Origin: a virus | IMG/VR virus record: IMGVR_UViG_3300017605_000811 | Span: 1 to 33,155 of that record | Direction: 5' to 3' (one strand) | Length of the DNA: 33,155 bases | In this document: piece by piece, positions 1 through 8,845 of the stretch | Layout: every line of letters starts with the position of its first letter | Numbering within the stretch: position 1 is the stretch's first letter | The notes under the pieces: generated by a model | The model's input: the letters and a program-made list of their open reading frames with translations, nothing else | What the model was told of the DNA's origin: nothing | Databases searched by the model: none | Program-made: the position numbers and the translations under genes

Positions 1-339
1 TCCCTTCACATGCCGCCCGAGATGGCCTTCATACCGAAGCCCGACACCCCCGCGATCAATGACCGAATGCGCCGCATTATCGCTTTCTCCGAATCCCCAA
101 AGGCTGAACCCCTTCGTGATATGGCTCACGACGTTCGCACCAGCCCCGTAGCGCGCCGATCCGTTCAGACCGTTCCAGCCGACCGTCCCATACGGTTCGA
201 GCGTTGCATCGGCCAGCCAGGCTCGGGAATCGGCCTTTGGGAGATGGTCTGGGGTTTCTTTGACGGTTTCGGCGCAAATTGCGGTCAGGCAGGAGGCGCC
301 GGCCAATAAGAGAACGAGCAGTTTACTTTTCATTTTCAT
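1..339 (-). CDS. Secreted protein, 3' end beyond window, possibly beta-barrel
   Basis: The first 113 codons are visible from an ATG at 339 (a second in-frame ATG is at 333); the gene continues past the window edge. The N-terminus, MKMKSKLLVLLLAGASCL, is followed by TAICAE: basic start, hydrophobic core and an A-x-A cleavage site, a clear Sec signal peptide. The mature part alternates aromatic and glycine-rich stretches (YGTVGWNGLNGSARYGAG, then GGVGLRYEGHLG). This resembles strands of an outer-membrane beta-barrel, but that is only a composition argument. It overlaps the upstream membrane-protein gene by 17 bases and no Shine-Dalgarno is visible. It is the last member of the signal-peptide cassette. 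I do not recognise the family. The function could be surface modification after infection or part of lysis; both are guesses. Confidence 0.7.
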   Translation of the reverse strand, partial: MKMKSKLLVLLLAGASCLTAICAETVKETPDHLPKADSRAWLADATLEPYGTVGWNGLNGSARYGAGANVVSHITKGFSLWGFGESDNAAHSVIDRGGVGLRYEGHLGRHVKG

Positions 340-649
340 TTTTGGGTGGCAGCGCAGACGGGTCATTGGTTGTTCTGGTCTGCGTGATTATGGTTGTGTC
401 GGTGATTTCGATCGGCGGAATGGGAGACTGTTTCAGATATGTAGCCGCGACCTTCACGGCCGAGAGGGCTGCAAAAATTATGATTCCTTTCAGCGTGTGG
501 TGCAGCCCGGGACCATAATTGAAAACGTCCGAATCGATTGCGGGCAAGGCTAGGCCGCTCTCGACAGCTCCCCAAAACGCTCCAAAGACGCCGGCGCATA
601 ATCCCAGGAACCATGCTTTTGGATCTTTGAAACGGGTTCCCATACTCAT
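323..649 (-). CDS. Two-helix membrane protein, holin-like
   Basis: A 108-residue protein starting MSMGTRFKDPKAW. A longer reading to 715 exists, but the ATG at 649 forms an ATGA overlap with the upstream stop, which decides the start. Two hydrophobic segments are visible, about residues 12-33 (WFLGLCAGVFGAFWGAVESG) and 52-70 (GIIIFAALSAVKVAATYL), followed by a polar Thr/Pro-rich tail ending PPKNENEK. Size, helix count and charged tail fit small phage holins, and it sits next to another small membrane protein after the fibre genes, a usual place for lysis genes. No endolysin is seen in the window, so the lysis role rests on position and topology only. Confidence 0.65.
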   Translation of the reverse strand: MSMGTRFKDPKAWFLGLCAGVFGAFWGAVESGLALPAIDSDVFNYGPGLHHTLKGIIIFAALSAVKVAATYLKQSPIPPIEITDTTIITQTRTTNDPSALPPKNENEK

Positions 650-885
650 TCGTTTGAATTTGACGGCGGAAGATTCGCGCCTGGAATCCGCAGCCTGCAT
701 CCGACGATGCTGCAATTGTTATTCTCCAAATGGCTCACACGCTCCCAAAGCAGTTGACGATCCTTCTCACAGCGTTCGAGCCCGCGATCGATTCGCTTAT
801 AAAGAAAGATGACCGTCGTCGCTAATGCTGTAGTAGCCCCTAAAAGCGCCCCTTCGAGTGTCATAATTTCTGAAAGCATCGTCAT
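646..885 (-). CDS. Single-TM small protein with coiled-coil segment (lysis accessory-like)
   Basis: A 79-residue protein with ATGA overlaps at both ends (885-882 with the beta-helix gene, 649-646 with the holin-like gene). One hydrophobic helix lies at about residues 10-29 (GALLGATTALATTVIFLYKR), then a charged helix with heptad-like spacing (RIDRGLERCEKDRQLLWERV) and a polar tail containing two cysteines. Membrane-anchored proteins of this shape, with a Lys/Arg-Glu coil after one helix, are common beside phage holins and may act as spanin-like or holin-modulating factors. I infer this from topology; there is no diagnostic motif. A weak GGTGG lies about 8 bases before the start. Confidence 0.65.
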   Translation of the reverse strand: MTMLSEIMTLEGALLGATTALATTVIFLYKRIDRGLERCEKDRQLLWERVSHLENNNCSIVGCRLRIPGANLPPSNSNE

Positions 886-2978
886 GGAGGTCCACCGATT
901 GAGGAAGTCCTGCCGAGATGGCCGGGGTTCTGGCTGCTGGCGCCGACGGGGCCTTGGCCGCCTCCGGTTACGGCGAGGGCGTCGTGGCGAACTGGAAACG
1001 GATAAACCGGAACCAGAAGCGTCGGCGGAGGATTTGTATCATACGTAATCCCGCGGACCAGATAATCAAAATCGTTAAGCGTAGCCGCCGTGGTGCATAT
1101 CGTCGCCCCTATCCCGCATTCGGCAATGTCGCAGTTCGGACAGCCGGTTCCGGTGCCGCCAATAATGACATTGGTGGAAACTCCGTTCACGATATTACGG
1201 AAGTGATAACTGTTGGTGTGGATCCCTGTCCCGCTATTCTGGAAGTATTCAACCTCGTCCTGATTTGCGATGCGCATTTGATCGCATCGATTGGCATCGC
1301 TCGCGCTCAGCCCGGTGACGACATTCGAATAAGATAGTGCCGTTCCGCCGCGATGATCTACCAGCCAGCTCCAGGACGCGCCTCCGCTAAAGGCCCACTG
1401 GTTGCTGGCCATGATGATTCCGATAATTCCTCGCGTGCCAGTCGTATTTCCATGAGCGTCGGCAATCGGAGACATGCTAAGAGAGGCTCCTCCGGACTTC
1501 ACGAAATCGCCGCGGCAATGGCGGATCATCCAGAGAGCGCCCTGCTGCGAGCTAATAACGACTCGATCGGAATTCCCTGTCTGAGAATCGTTGTAGAACG
1601 TGCAATCCTCGATTCCCAGGAAATTGGTCGAGGAGCTTACAAACGGATAGAAGCTCGTATAATGCTGACCGCTAGATCCGGTGGCCTGCGCCCTGAAGCA
1701 GTAATACCCATTTGTGAATCCGCATTTATAGACCGCTCCAAACGGGTCAGTGACGAAGATCATCCCGTTGTTAAAGACGCAATCATGCACGCGGAACCAA
1801 TCCGCTCCGAAATTGAACTGGAGGATCCTATTCTGGGCCGTATCCGGCGAAGGTGCCACGAATCGGATATTGGAAAATTCCGTCCAGCTTGCGCTTGATG
1901 TCGTCGGACTGGAGGAACCCGTGCTGCTCAGATTAATCGTCGTTTGGCTTGAGCCTTGGCCGTCGAAGGTCAGAAGGGACTTCGTAATGCTGAGCCCTGT
2001 CGCCCAAGTCGAGCTTCCTGCTGGAATATGAACCGTCTCGCCGCCCGAGGCCGCAGCATTATAGGCGGCCGTGACATCGGTCAGCGAAGTCGAGTCAGCC
2101 ATCCAAACACTCCCAGGGAACATTGGGAAGTTAGCCCCGGTGTCATCAATGACGAGATTGTCTATCCAATGAAAGGAATTGGCCGGGGCTACTTGGTGGT
2201 TATCATAACGGCCGATCGCAATGTCTCGACAGCTGCCGCCAGCCTCTCCATTGCCGAGCAAGCGCGTCTGGGTGGCTCCTACCTGCGTCCAGGTGACCGG
2301 ATCGAAAATCATTTGGGAGGCTAAGCCATTCGCACCATTGGCTTGATCCCATTTGCCGGTAATCCAATAGACCTTGTTTTTTTGCAGCGTATAAGCCGTG
2401 CTCGTGCCGCCCGGTTGCTGCGTTTCAAGGGCGGCCTCGATGGTGGTCGATGTCTGATTGTAGAATTGAAATCCAGCGAATTGTCCGCCGCCGTTCTGCT
2501 CCGCGAAAATGAGATCGTAAGATTGACTGTCCGCCGTCCAGTTGTTCAGCTTGACGTAATAGCCCCATGTAACCTTTGCATGCGCCCCGCCCTGAAGCCA
2601 ATACCGCATGAACTCATATTGACCGGCGGCATCGTTGAATTTTATCGAGCGAGTCGAGCCGTAATCCGAAATGAGACCGCCGCTGGAAAGATGAGTTCTC
2701 CACATCTGCATTCCGAGGGTTGCATCAACCGTCATGCTTCCCACCGTATTCCCGTGAAGCTCGAAACCCCCGCGAACAGCGGAGCCAGTCTCTAGGAAAT
2801 TGTTCCAGACGTTCGTCGCCGCGTCCGACGCGCTGACATTATCGCCAATGTTATTCGTCTCAAACCGTAGGAGTTGGGAAATCCGGACGTTCGTGTTCAG
2901 CGCATAGCTCGGGATGATGAATAGCCATCCAATCGCGAATAGCAGCCGCCGTCCTGCGTTCATTTTCAAGCGGATCAT
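882..2978 (-). CDS. Secreted LamG-like plus right-handed beta-helix protein (candidate depolymerase or tailspike)
   Basis: A 698-residue protein. In-frame ATGs at 2978 and 2963 both leave a convincing signal peptide (RRLLFAIGWLFIIPSYA, cleavage near residue 27). Residues about 75-285 look like a concanavalin/LamG jelly roll: VTWGYYVKLNNW, VYWITGKWD and WIDNLVIDD are typical strands. From about residue 298 (DVTAAYNAAASGGETVHIPA) to about 640 the pattern is that of a pectate-lyase-type right-handed beta-helix, with repeated short Asn/Ser/Gly turns and strands. In tailspikes this fold often cleaves or binds surface polysaccharide. Catalytic residues cannot be assigned by eye. The C-terminus is Gly/Pro-rich and probably disordered. 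It lies 18 bases after the FN3 gene and overlaps the next gene by ATGA. The signal peptide is unexpected for a virion tailspike. Confidence 0.8.
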   Translation of the reverse strand: MIRLKMNAGRRLLFAIGWLFIIPSYALNTNVRISQLLRFETNNIGDNVSASDAATNVWNNFLETGSAVRGGFELHGNTVGSMTVDATLGMQMWRTHLSSGGLISDYGSTRSIKFNDAAGQYEFMRYWLQGGAHAKVTWGYYVKLNNWTADSQSYDLIFAEQNGGGQFAGFQFYNQTSTTIEAALETQQPGGTSTAYTLQKNKVYWITGKWDQANGANGLASQMIFDPVTWTQVGATQTRLLGNGEAGGSCRDIAIGRYDNHQVAPANSFHWIDNLVIDDTGANFPMFPGSVWMADSTSLTDVTAAYNAAASGGETVHIPAGSSTWATGLSITKSLLTFDGQGSSQTTINLSSTGSSSPTTSSASWTEFSNIRFVAPSPDTAQNRILQFNFGADWFRVHDCVFNNGMIFVTDPFGAVYKCGFTNGYYCFRAQATGSSGQHYTSFYPFVSSSTNFLGIEDCTFYNDSQTGNSDRVVISSQQGALWMIRHCRGDFVKSGGASLSMSPIADAHGNTTGTRGIIGIIMASNQWAFSGGASWSWLVDHRGGTALSYSNVVTGLSASDANRCDQMRIANQDEVEYFQNSGTGIHTNSYHFRNIVNGVSTNVIIGGTGTGCPNCDIAECGIGATICTTAATLNDFDYLVRGITYDTNPPPTLLVPVYPFPVRHDALAVTGGGQGPVGASSQNPGHLGRTSSIGGPP

Positions 2979-2996
2979 GGCTTGGGTAAAATGGGT

Positions 2997-3410
2997 CTAA
3001 CGGATCTGGACAATTCCGGAGCTTCGGAAGAACTGCCTTTCCAAGCTGGTCGGCACTTCCATGGTTATGTTTGTTTGGCTTGTCCAAGGGCCTGATGGAC
3101 TCGGCGCGGAATCCAGCGAGAAGTTCAGCCGGATGACCGGAGCGCCAGGAACGGCTACGACAAAGTTCGTTGAAGGGTCAGAGCGGACGCCTTGAGCCGA
3201 GATGCTGACGGCGCTGATCGTGTAGGTGATACCGTTGACCAGATTGGAAAAGGTATAAGCGGTCGAGGCAGTCGTGGCCTTGACGGTATTATTGCTCCAG
3301 GAAAGCGAGAGTTCATAGGTCGCCGCCGAAAGGGCCGGATCCCATGCGACCGGAATCAGGGCCGCGCGGCAGGCTGAAGCGAACAGAAAGAAGGGAAGCA
3401 GGTATTTCAT
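2997..3410 (-). CDS. Secreted FN3-domain protein
   Basis: A 137-residue protein with a strong signal peptide (MKYLLPFFLFASACRAA) and one fibronectin type III domain at about residues 20-90. The FN3 hallmarks are VAWDP near the start, YELSLSW, then YTFSNLVNGITYTISAVS with the usual L-x-x-G-x-x-Y pattern. The last 40 residues (SGPWTSQTNITMEVPT, then QFFRSS) resemble the C-terminal strand often seen in secreted Verrucomicrobia proteins; that comparison is from memory. The start overlaps the upstream LamG gene by ATGA at 3410-3407. It probably mediates carbohydrate or protein binding next to the other adhesin-like products. A virion role is not shown. Confidence 0.8.
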   Translation of the reverse strand: MKYLLPFFLFASACRAALIPVAWDPALSAATYELSLSWSNNTVKATTASTAYTFSNLVNGITYTISAVSISAQGVRSDPSTNFVVAVPGAPVIRLNFSLDSAPSPSGPWTSQTNITMEVPTSLERQFFRSSGIVQIR

Positions 3411-4132
3411 AACGGCGAATCCCCAATATCTCCAATGGAAGAAACTCGGAACTTATCAAACTTCACTGTGGCCGCCCCGAATTGCATTTGCGGCACGAAA
3501 CGATCCACGGTTCCATCAGTGGTCCCGCCAGTCGTCTTAGCATGCTTATTAGAGCCATCGGCCGGCCTTGTGTCGGTCGTATTGAATTTAATCTCGGCCG
3601 TATCATCGTTTGCGCCTGCACCCTTCAAATAATGGAACCAGAAATGATAGGTCGTATCAGCAGACAGACCATCCACACAGCTCGCATTTACGCTACCGCT
3701 TTGGACGCGCAGGAAGTTAATCGTCGTATCGACTTGGATAATCGGATTATCACCGTTATCGCGAAGATCCAGAATAAGCGTGCCATTGGGAACGCTGCTG
3801 ACGAATCGGAACTGGAAATACCCCCAGACTTCGGATTTATTCCCTAGACCTCCCTTGTAAACAGCTGCATTGGCAGTCCCGAGGCTGAGGCTCTGAGATC
3901 CCACGAGTGGACAAGGCGAGGCTGTGCAATCCCAATCCGCGCTTCCTACTTGCAGTGTCCATCCGCTTGGCAGTCCGGTTCCCTCGCAGTCTTCGCTTAC
4001 GAGGTCGGCTGAAGCTCCTCCTCCGCCAGGACCACTGCCATTGTTCCCGCCAGTATAATTGCTATTGCCGATCGGAATCGCCTCCCGGCAAAGGCAGGTC
4101 AGCAGAATGAGAATGGCGAGTGCGGATCTCAT
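3407..4132 (-). CDS. Secreted LamG/concanavalin-like protein with Gly/Asn-rich linker
   Basis: A 241-residue protein. The ATG at 4132 is chosen over an upstream one at 4165 because it makes an ATGA overlap with the preceding stop and puts the hydrophobic segment (MRSALAILILLTCLCREA) at the N-terminus as a signal peptide. A linker NSNYTGGNNGSGPGGGG follows and is nearly repeated in the upstream neighbour. Residues about 50-235 look like a jelly-roll glycan-binding or LamG-like domain (GWTLQVGSADW, VWGYFQFRFVSS, TYHFWFHYLKG, VKFDKFRVSS). Four cysteines in the first half of the domain could form disulfides, which fits an exported protein. Likely role: surface glycan recognition. Confidence 0.75.
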   Translation of the reverse strand: MRSALAILILLTCLCREAIPIGNSNYTGGNNGSGPGGGGASADLVSEDCEGTGLPSGWTLQVGSADWDCTASPCPLVGSQSLSLGTANAAVYKGGLGNKSEVWGYFQFRFVSSVPNGTLILDLRDNGDNPIIQVDTTINFLRVQSGSVNASCVDGLSADTTYHFWFHYLKGAGANDDTAEIKFNTTDTRPADGSNKHAKTTGGTTDGTVDRFVPQMQFGAATVKFDKFRVSSIGDIGDSPL

Positions 4133-4962
4133 CTTGCCAAAAGGTAAGTCTCCACCTGTCCGCATTCAGTCGAGTTCAAGTTCCGGTTATAGACCACGAC
4201 TTCCGAAACATATTCCCCGGTCCCGAGATTGTTTCCGCCATCCCATGCCGCACCGACAGTCAGGCCGTCCAGGGTCTCGCTGCCGGAATCCGACGAGTTG
4301 ATGGCCACCACGCCGTTGGTTCTGATGGTGTCATTGCCAGCCGCCACGAAGATAGCTGTCTGGACGTTGTAACTCGGATTGGCTGCCGTTCCGGTCGTCA
4401 CGAACGCATTGCCCGAATAGATCGCAAAAGCATCTCCTCCGCTGATGTAGACCATTTGCCTTTGCGCCGAATTGGTCGAATCGCACACCGCATGGCTGGA
4501 TCCCGAGGAGCCATTACGCCAGAGGGCGAAGATCGTGCAGCCGCTCACAGCCGTGAATCCGATGGTGAGCCGTGTGGTGGCGCTGAATTGAAGGCCACCG
4601 ATGGTCCTGCCCGTCGTCGCGGCGTTGCGCCAGGTCGGATTACTTGCCGCCGGCGTCAGCGTGCGATTGTTGCCGCTGGAATCTCCCCAGCCCTTGATGG
4701 TGTCACTGTCCGCCGGCGGAGTCGTGCCCGCATTGTTCGTGACCAAGGCATCGGCTTTATACCAGGCGAACAGCCCCGAAAGGTCCGAAGGCGAGAATCC
4801 GCCACCGCCGCCGGCGCCGTTGTTTCCGCCTTTGTAGTTGCTGTTGACGCCGCCGTTGAACTGGCCGCCCCCCAGGCCGCCTGGCGGAGGCGCGAAGCAG
4901 TTAGCGGCCGCCAATGCAAGAATCGCCAGAACGGCGAGTGTTTTACTTGCTGCCCGGTTCAT
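4129..4962 (-). CDS. Secreted LamG-like adhesin with Gly/Asn-rich linker
   Basis: A 277-residue protein. The signal peptide MNRAASKTLAVLAILALAAA runs to CFA before a Pro/Gly-rich stretch; residue -1 before the cysteine is Asn, so a lipobox is unlikely. The linker NSNYKGGNNGAGGGGG is shared with the downstream LamG protein. SGLFAWYKADA opens a concanavalin-type domain (residues about 60-277) of the kind found in bacterial and phage LamG proteins; GYIF-type strands and EVVVYNRNLNSTE near the end fit that fold. The gene overlaps the 3' end of the 1300-residue fibre gene by 20 bases, and AAGG lies a few bases before the ATG. Likely a glycan-binding surface or fibre-tip protein. Confidence 0.75.
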   Translation of the reverse strand: MNRAASKTLAVLAILALAAANCFAPPPGGLGGGQFNGGVNSNYKGGNNGAGGGGGFSPSDLSGLFAWYKADALVTNNAGTTPPADSDTIKGWGDSSGNNRTLTPAASNPTWRNAATTGRTIGGLQFSATTRLTIGFTAVSGCTIFALWRNGSSGSSHAVCDSTNSAQRQMVYISGGDAFAIYSGNAFVTTGTAANPSYNVQTAIFVAAGNDTIRTNGVVAINSSDSGSETLDGLTVGAAWDGGNNLGTGEYVSEVVVYNRNLNSTECGQVETYLLAR

Positions 4963-7900
4963 ATCTAACCTTAAAAAGCGTATTGGAAAGCGAGTTGACC
5001 CTATTCGCGTTTGGCTGCCCCACGATCAGGCTTATTGGCGTGTTGGTGCCCGTGTCGGTGGTTATCACGACTGCCGTGTTGGTATAGCTGACCGTCGACG
5101 CTTGGCTTGGAACCGTGACCCACGGAACTGCGTAAACGCTCGTTGCGCTCAGCCGTGTAATGGAAACCCCGCCGCGATAGACGCATGCAAGATTCGAAAG
5201 AGTCACCGAGATGGCATTAGTGGTGGCCCCGCTGTATCCAATGTTGATCGTGTTGGTTCCGTTTTGGGTTCCGCCCGTCCACTCCGCAATTAACTGATCC
5301 CCATTGTTCGTGAGGGTGTTCCCTGGAACCGTAAAGCTCGCGAGATTCGTAAACTGCGCTGTGTTGAAGTTCGTGACGGTCGCCGTTGAAATGTAAAGCG
5401 TGCCTCCGAGCGTGGCGTTGCTGGAGCTTGCCCCGGCCCGCACAACTGCATTGCTCGCGACGAGATTGCTGATGCCTGCCGTGAAGGCCGAGAACGTGAC
5501 GATGGAGAGAGGATTGTAGGGATCGTCCGTGCTGACCCAGGCATGCACGTTCGTGGCCCGGTCAGCGAACATCTGAAGCGTATAGGAATAACCGTTCCGG
5601 ACTAGGATGTCGTAATTGCCATTGGTGGCCCAGTTCATCCATTTGATATTCACCCCTGAGACCGCACCAACCGCGACCGTGTTGCTGTATCCAGAACTCA
5701 CAGTGCCAAGTCCGATGAACGCCGAATAAAGGGAGGCGGATTTGACCACGTTGCTAATCGTGAAGGTCAGATTAGTTCCTACGAAGTTAGTCAGCGGCTT
5801 GAAAGTATTTAGGGACATGTCCCAATTCGCCGCGAGAGCCGTTGCTGTGACCCCGTTCGATCCGTTGAAATCTTGATTGATGTAGATCAGCTGATTCGTC
5901 AGAATCTGAACTCCAGTCGCCTCCACCGGCTGATTGGTCGAGCCGACGATCGTAACATCGACCTTGTTTCCGCTAGTATTGTTGGTCGCGAATACCGAGC
6001 CATTGACCGCCCAGAAAGTCAGATTGGTCTGATTTCCAACGGTCGTATTATTCGTTCCGAATTGGACGATCCCTGCCCCGGTCGAGACCCAGGCCACACC
6101 GTTGGAAGAACCGCTGGATGCCTGAAGATATTGGCCATCGCTTCCGGCGAGCTGCCGCTGAAGATGCGTCCCGGACCAGACGAATAGATCGCCCTTCGTT
6201 AATCCGGTGATATTGGCCAAGTCGGTAAGCGCGATCGAGTCCGGGCCGCTCTGCCATCCATAAACCGTTCCGTTCTCCCGGTGGAATGTCATGTAGGTGA
6301 CCGCGTTCGCGCCGGAGGCTACCAGCGGAGCAGAGGATTGATTCGTCGAGTTGATCCAAACGATTCCGGAAGGCCAAGCATTGGTCCATCCGCCCGTTCC
6401 GTTCTGGGTAATCTTGACGCGAAGCCAACGGTCGTCGGCGAGATTCGAGAAAGTGAAAACGGTATCGGCGGTCAGCGTTTTCTTTCGGAAATTTGCGAGC
6501 GACCAATCGATGTCGGTGCTGACAATGTTTGAGGCAGTCGTCGCGAATGGACCGGTGAAAGTTTGCTGGAGAGTAAAAACGTTGTTCTCATCCTCATAGG
6601 GGACAGCGGTTGGAAGATTGACGCGCGGAATGACTCCTGAAATCGCATTGGCAGACGTAAGATCAAGCGCGCCGAAGCCGACCGTCGTGCCATTCCGGCG
6701 AACTACCTGGCCATCAGCAGCAGCGATCATATCAGCCACGCTGCCGGCGCTATTTGCAGATCGCCCCACCACCGAGAGGCCCGAAGAATCCCGGAACTTC
6801 GAATTGCTGACCGCCCCAGCATTGATTAGCCATTGAGATCCGGCTCCTCCAACGGTAATGTCGGTCTTATTTCCATCCGTTAGCGTTCCCGGAGTCACCC
6901 AAGAGACATCCGCGCCGGCGCCCCCGGTTTGCAGGAATTGGCCAGCCGTGCCAGGTGCAAGATTCGTCCAGTTGTTGCCGTCGCGGAAAAGGATACCGCC
7001 ACGGGTTGCATAGATCCAATCAAGGAGAGTTGTAATGCCGGCTTCCTGTGGGTCTCCAGAACCGGCCGAGGTTCGCGCCAGGACTCGCTGAGTCGAGGAG
7101 ATGTCCTGCATCTTGGCATAAGTCACGGTGTTGTTCGGAATCGTCACCGCGCCCGAGCCTGCGCTTGCGGTGGCGTCTCCGGTCAACGCGCTTCGCTGAA
7201 TGGCCCCTGCTCCAGTGAATTCGATTCCGCCTCCGACCCCGATAACCTCGGGAACCCCGGTGCCGGCCGTATCGCGACCGATCAGGCTATCCGTCGCTAT
7301 ATTCGCCATCTTCGCAAGCGTCACGCCACCGTCCGTCAGCTTGCTTGTCCCGATATTGGTCGCCGAGAATTGAATCGTATTGGCATTGCTGGAAATCAGG
7401 ATGCTGGAATCCGAGTTTGAGAGGCTGTTGAATTGAAGATTCACGCCAGACTTCCCAGCGAATAAGGCCAACGCTCCGCCAAGATTCGCTCCAGAATTAA
7501 CCTCGCCATTTCCACTTGCTGCACTGTTGGTGAAGGCCTGCATGCCGGAGTTATAGGCCAGGACCTGGCCGTCGCTAATCCCGACGAATGTCTGAGCAAG
7601 GCGAAGCGGCGTATTAGTCGCATTGCCGGCTGCATTCAGGGCGAGGACCTGATTTGGGGTAAGGGCTGGGAAGCTAACTCCGGCGCTGAAATTGACGTTG
7701 CTGCTAAACCAGCTTTGAACGAAGTTAGTCCAGTTGTAAGGACTCAAGCCCCAGACATCCCTGGCCGATGCTGAATTGTTTCCGGATCTGAAGATGGTCA
7801 GCGTTTCCGCCGTTGAATTTCCGAAATCATTCAGTGCGAACGGCCGGATCGAAAAGCCGCTCTTGTAGGTTGATCCTCCATATCCTAGGAATTCGATATT

Positions 7901-8845
7901 TCCAAGCTGATCCCCGGAGACGATCTTAGTCGGAGCTGCTTCTATGTCGTCGTTTTTCTGGAAAACTACTTGCGGATACAAATTGGAATAGGCCGTTATG
8001 AAGGCGATCGGATGATTGTTTGTCCCGCGCACGTCAATTATCCTGCGGACATAGAGATCGGCGTTATTCGTCGATGCGCCATTGACCGTTGCGGAATTCG
8101 TTACGATTAACCTTCCGCCTATTCCCACTCCGGCCGTGCCGAGAATCGAGGCCGTCTTTCCTTGGGCCACGGTGTTCACGTTCGTATCGCCAAGAACGAG
8201 CGGATCCAATGTATTGGCGACATTGCTCAGAATATTGTAGCCGGCAATGTTGTTGAGCCTATTCTCGAAAAACTGCCATGCCGCGGCATCGTTGAAATTT
8301 ATTTTCCAGCTTCCTGCGTTTCCGTCATTGAGGCCAAACATGACCGTTTCATGCCGCAGATAGTCCTTTGTTGGATCGGTTACTCCTCCATAATAAAGAA
8401 TCCTCTGCCCTCCATCTGTCCTCAGAGTGAATATGTTTATGTCGTTGCTATCGACAAGAGTTGGGCGGACTCCATGATTCGTCCAACGCGGCTGGATATA
8501 GGCCCCCTCGTAATGGATGAGGGACTTGTTCGTCGTATGGCCAATCAGCGTCGGATTCCCGAGGGACGTGTTTGTTCCGGTTCCGCTCACAATCGCAATC
8601 GCATTCGTCGCGCTTCCGGCATTGGTGCTGATCGGCCAGTTCGGAAGCCCGCTAAGGAAGGTAACCAGATTCGTGGCCTCAATTGCCCGCCCGCCGTTCG
8701 GCGTCGAGTTAGTCACGATATAGAACAGCGAGTTGTTGGGCCCGGTTACCGTCTTGGTAAGCCGCGAAAGCTTGGTGCCGGCCACGCACAAGATCAGCAC
8801 TGCGGCCAGGAAAGAGCCGATTAGAATTGGCCGTTTCGTATTCAT
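4943..8845 (-). CDS. Giant fibre-like protein (1300 aa) with N-terminal export signal or anchor
   Basis: The largest gene in the window. Residues 8-23 (ILIGSFLAAVLILCVAG) form a hydrophobic segment after a basic start, either a signal peptide or a membrane anchor. The rest is Asn/Thr/Ser/Gly-rich beta structure. Residues about 505-600 hold motifs I know from prophage tail fibres: TLAKMANIATDSLIGRDTAG, then a GDATASAGSGAVTIPNNTV unit and TYAKMQDISSTQRVLARTSA, i.e. two copies of the V/T-x-AKM-x-x-I repeat. QFLQTGGAGADVSW and QYLQASSGSSNGVAWVS are further repeated fibre units. The start overlaps the preceding gene by ATGA. A fibre this long normally lacks a signal peptide. No tail-fibre chaperone is seen next to it. 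Confidence 0.8.
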   Translation of the reverse strand: MNTKRPILIGSFLAAVLILCVAGTKLSRLTKTVTGPNNSLFYIVTNSTPNGGRAIEATNLVTFLSGLPNWPISTNAGSATNAIAIVSGTGTNTSLGNPTLIGHTTNKSLIHYEGAYIQPRWTNHGVRPTLVDSNDINIFTLRTDGGQRILYYGGVTDPTKDYLRHETVMFGLNDGNAGSWKINFNDAAAWQFFENRLNNIAGYNILSNVANTLDPLVLGDTNVNTVAQGKTASILGTAGVGIGGRLIVTNSATVNGASTNNADLYVRRIIDVRGTNNHPIAFITAYSNLYPQVVFQKNDDIEAAPTKIVSGDQLGNIEFLGYGGSTYKSGFSIRPFALNDFGNSTAETLTIFRSGNNSASARDVWGLSPYNWTNFVQSWFSSNVNFSAGVSFPALTPNQVLALNAAGNATNTPLRLAQTFVGISDGQVLAYNSGMQAFTNSAASGNGEVNSGANLGGALALFAGKSGVNLQFNSLSNSDSSILISSNANTIQFSATNIGTSKLTDGGVTLAKMANIATDSLIGRDTAGTGVPEVIGVGGGIEFTGAGAIQRSALTGDATASAGSGAVTIPNNTVTYAKMQDISSTQRVLARTSAGSGDPQEAGITTLLDWIYATRGGILFRDGNNWTNLAPGTAGQFLQTGGAGADVSWVTPGTLTDGNKTDITVGGAGSQWLINAGAVSNSKFRDSSGLSVVGRSANSAGSVADMIAAADGQVVRRNGTTVGFGALDLTSANAISGVIPRVNLPTAVPYEDENNVFTLQQTFTGPFATTASNIVSTDIDWSLANFRKKTLTADTVFTFSNLADDRWLRVKITQNGTGGWTNAWPSGIVWINSTNQSSAPLVASGANAVTYMTFHRENGTVYGWQSGPDSIALTDLANITGLTKGDLFVWSGTHLQRQLAGSDGQYLQASSGSSNGVAWVSTGAGIVQFGTNNTTVGNQTNLTFWAVNGSVFATNNTSGNKVDVTIVGSTNQPVEATGVQILTNQLIYINQDFNGSNGVTATALAANWDMSLNTFKPLTNFVGTNLTFTISNVVKSASLYSAFIGLGTVSSGYSNTVAVGAVSGVNIKWMNWATNGNYDILVRNGYSYTLQMFADRATNVHAWVSTDDPYNPLSIVTFSAFTAGISNLVASNAVVRAGASSSNATLGGTLYISTATVTNFNTAQFTNLASFTVPGNTLTNNGDQLIAEWTGGTQNGTNTINIGYSGATTNAISVTLSNLACVYRGGVSITRLSATSVYAVPWVTVPSQASTVSYTNTAVVITTDTGTNTPISLIVGQPNANRVNSLSNTLFKVRYEPGSK

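Noticed and set aside
2860-3087. Minus-strand 75-codon frame between the FN3 and beta-helix genes
   Set aside because: It overlaps both signal-peptide genes in another frame and has no domain; both neighbours are better supported.
4120-4968. Long plus-strand open frame of 282 codons
   Set aside because: It is antisense to the LamG-like secreted gene, has no recognisable domain, and similar plus-strand frames appear opposite most long genes because of third-base composition.
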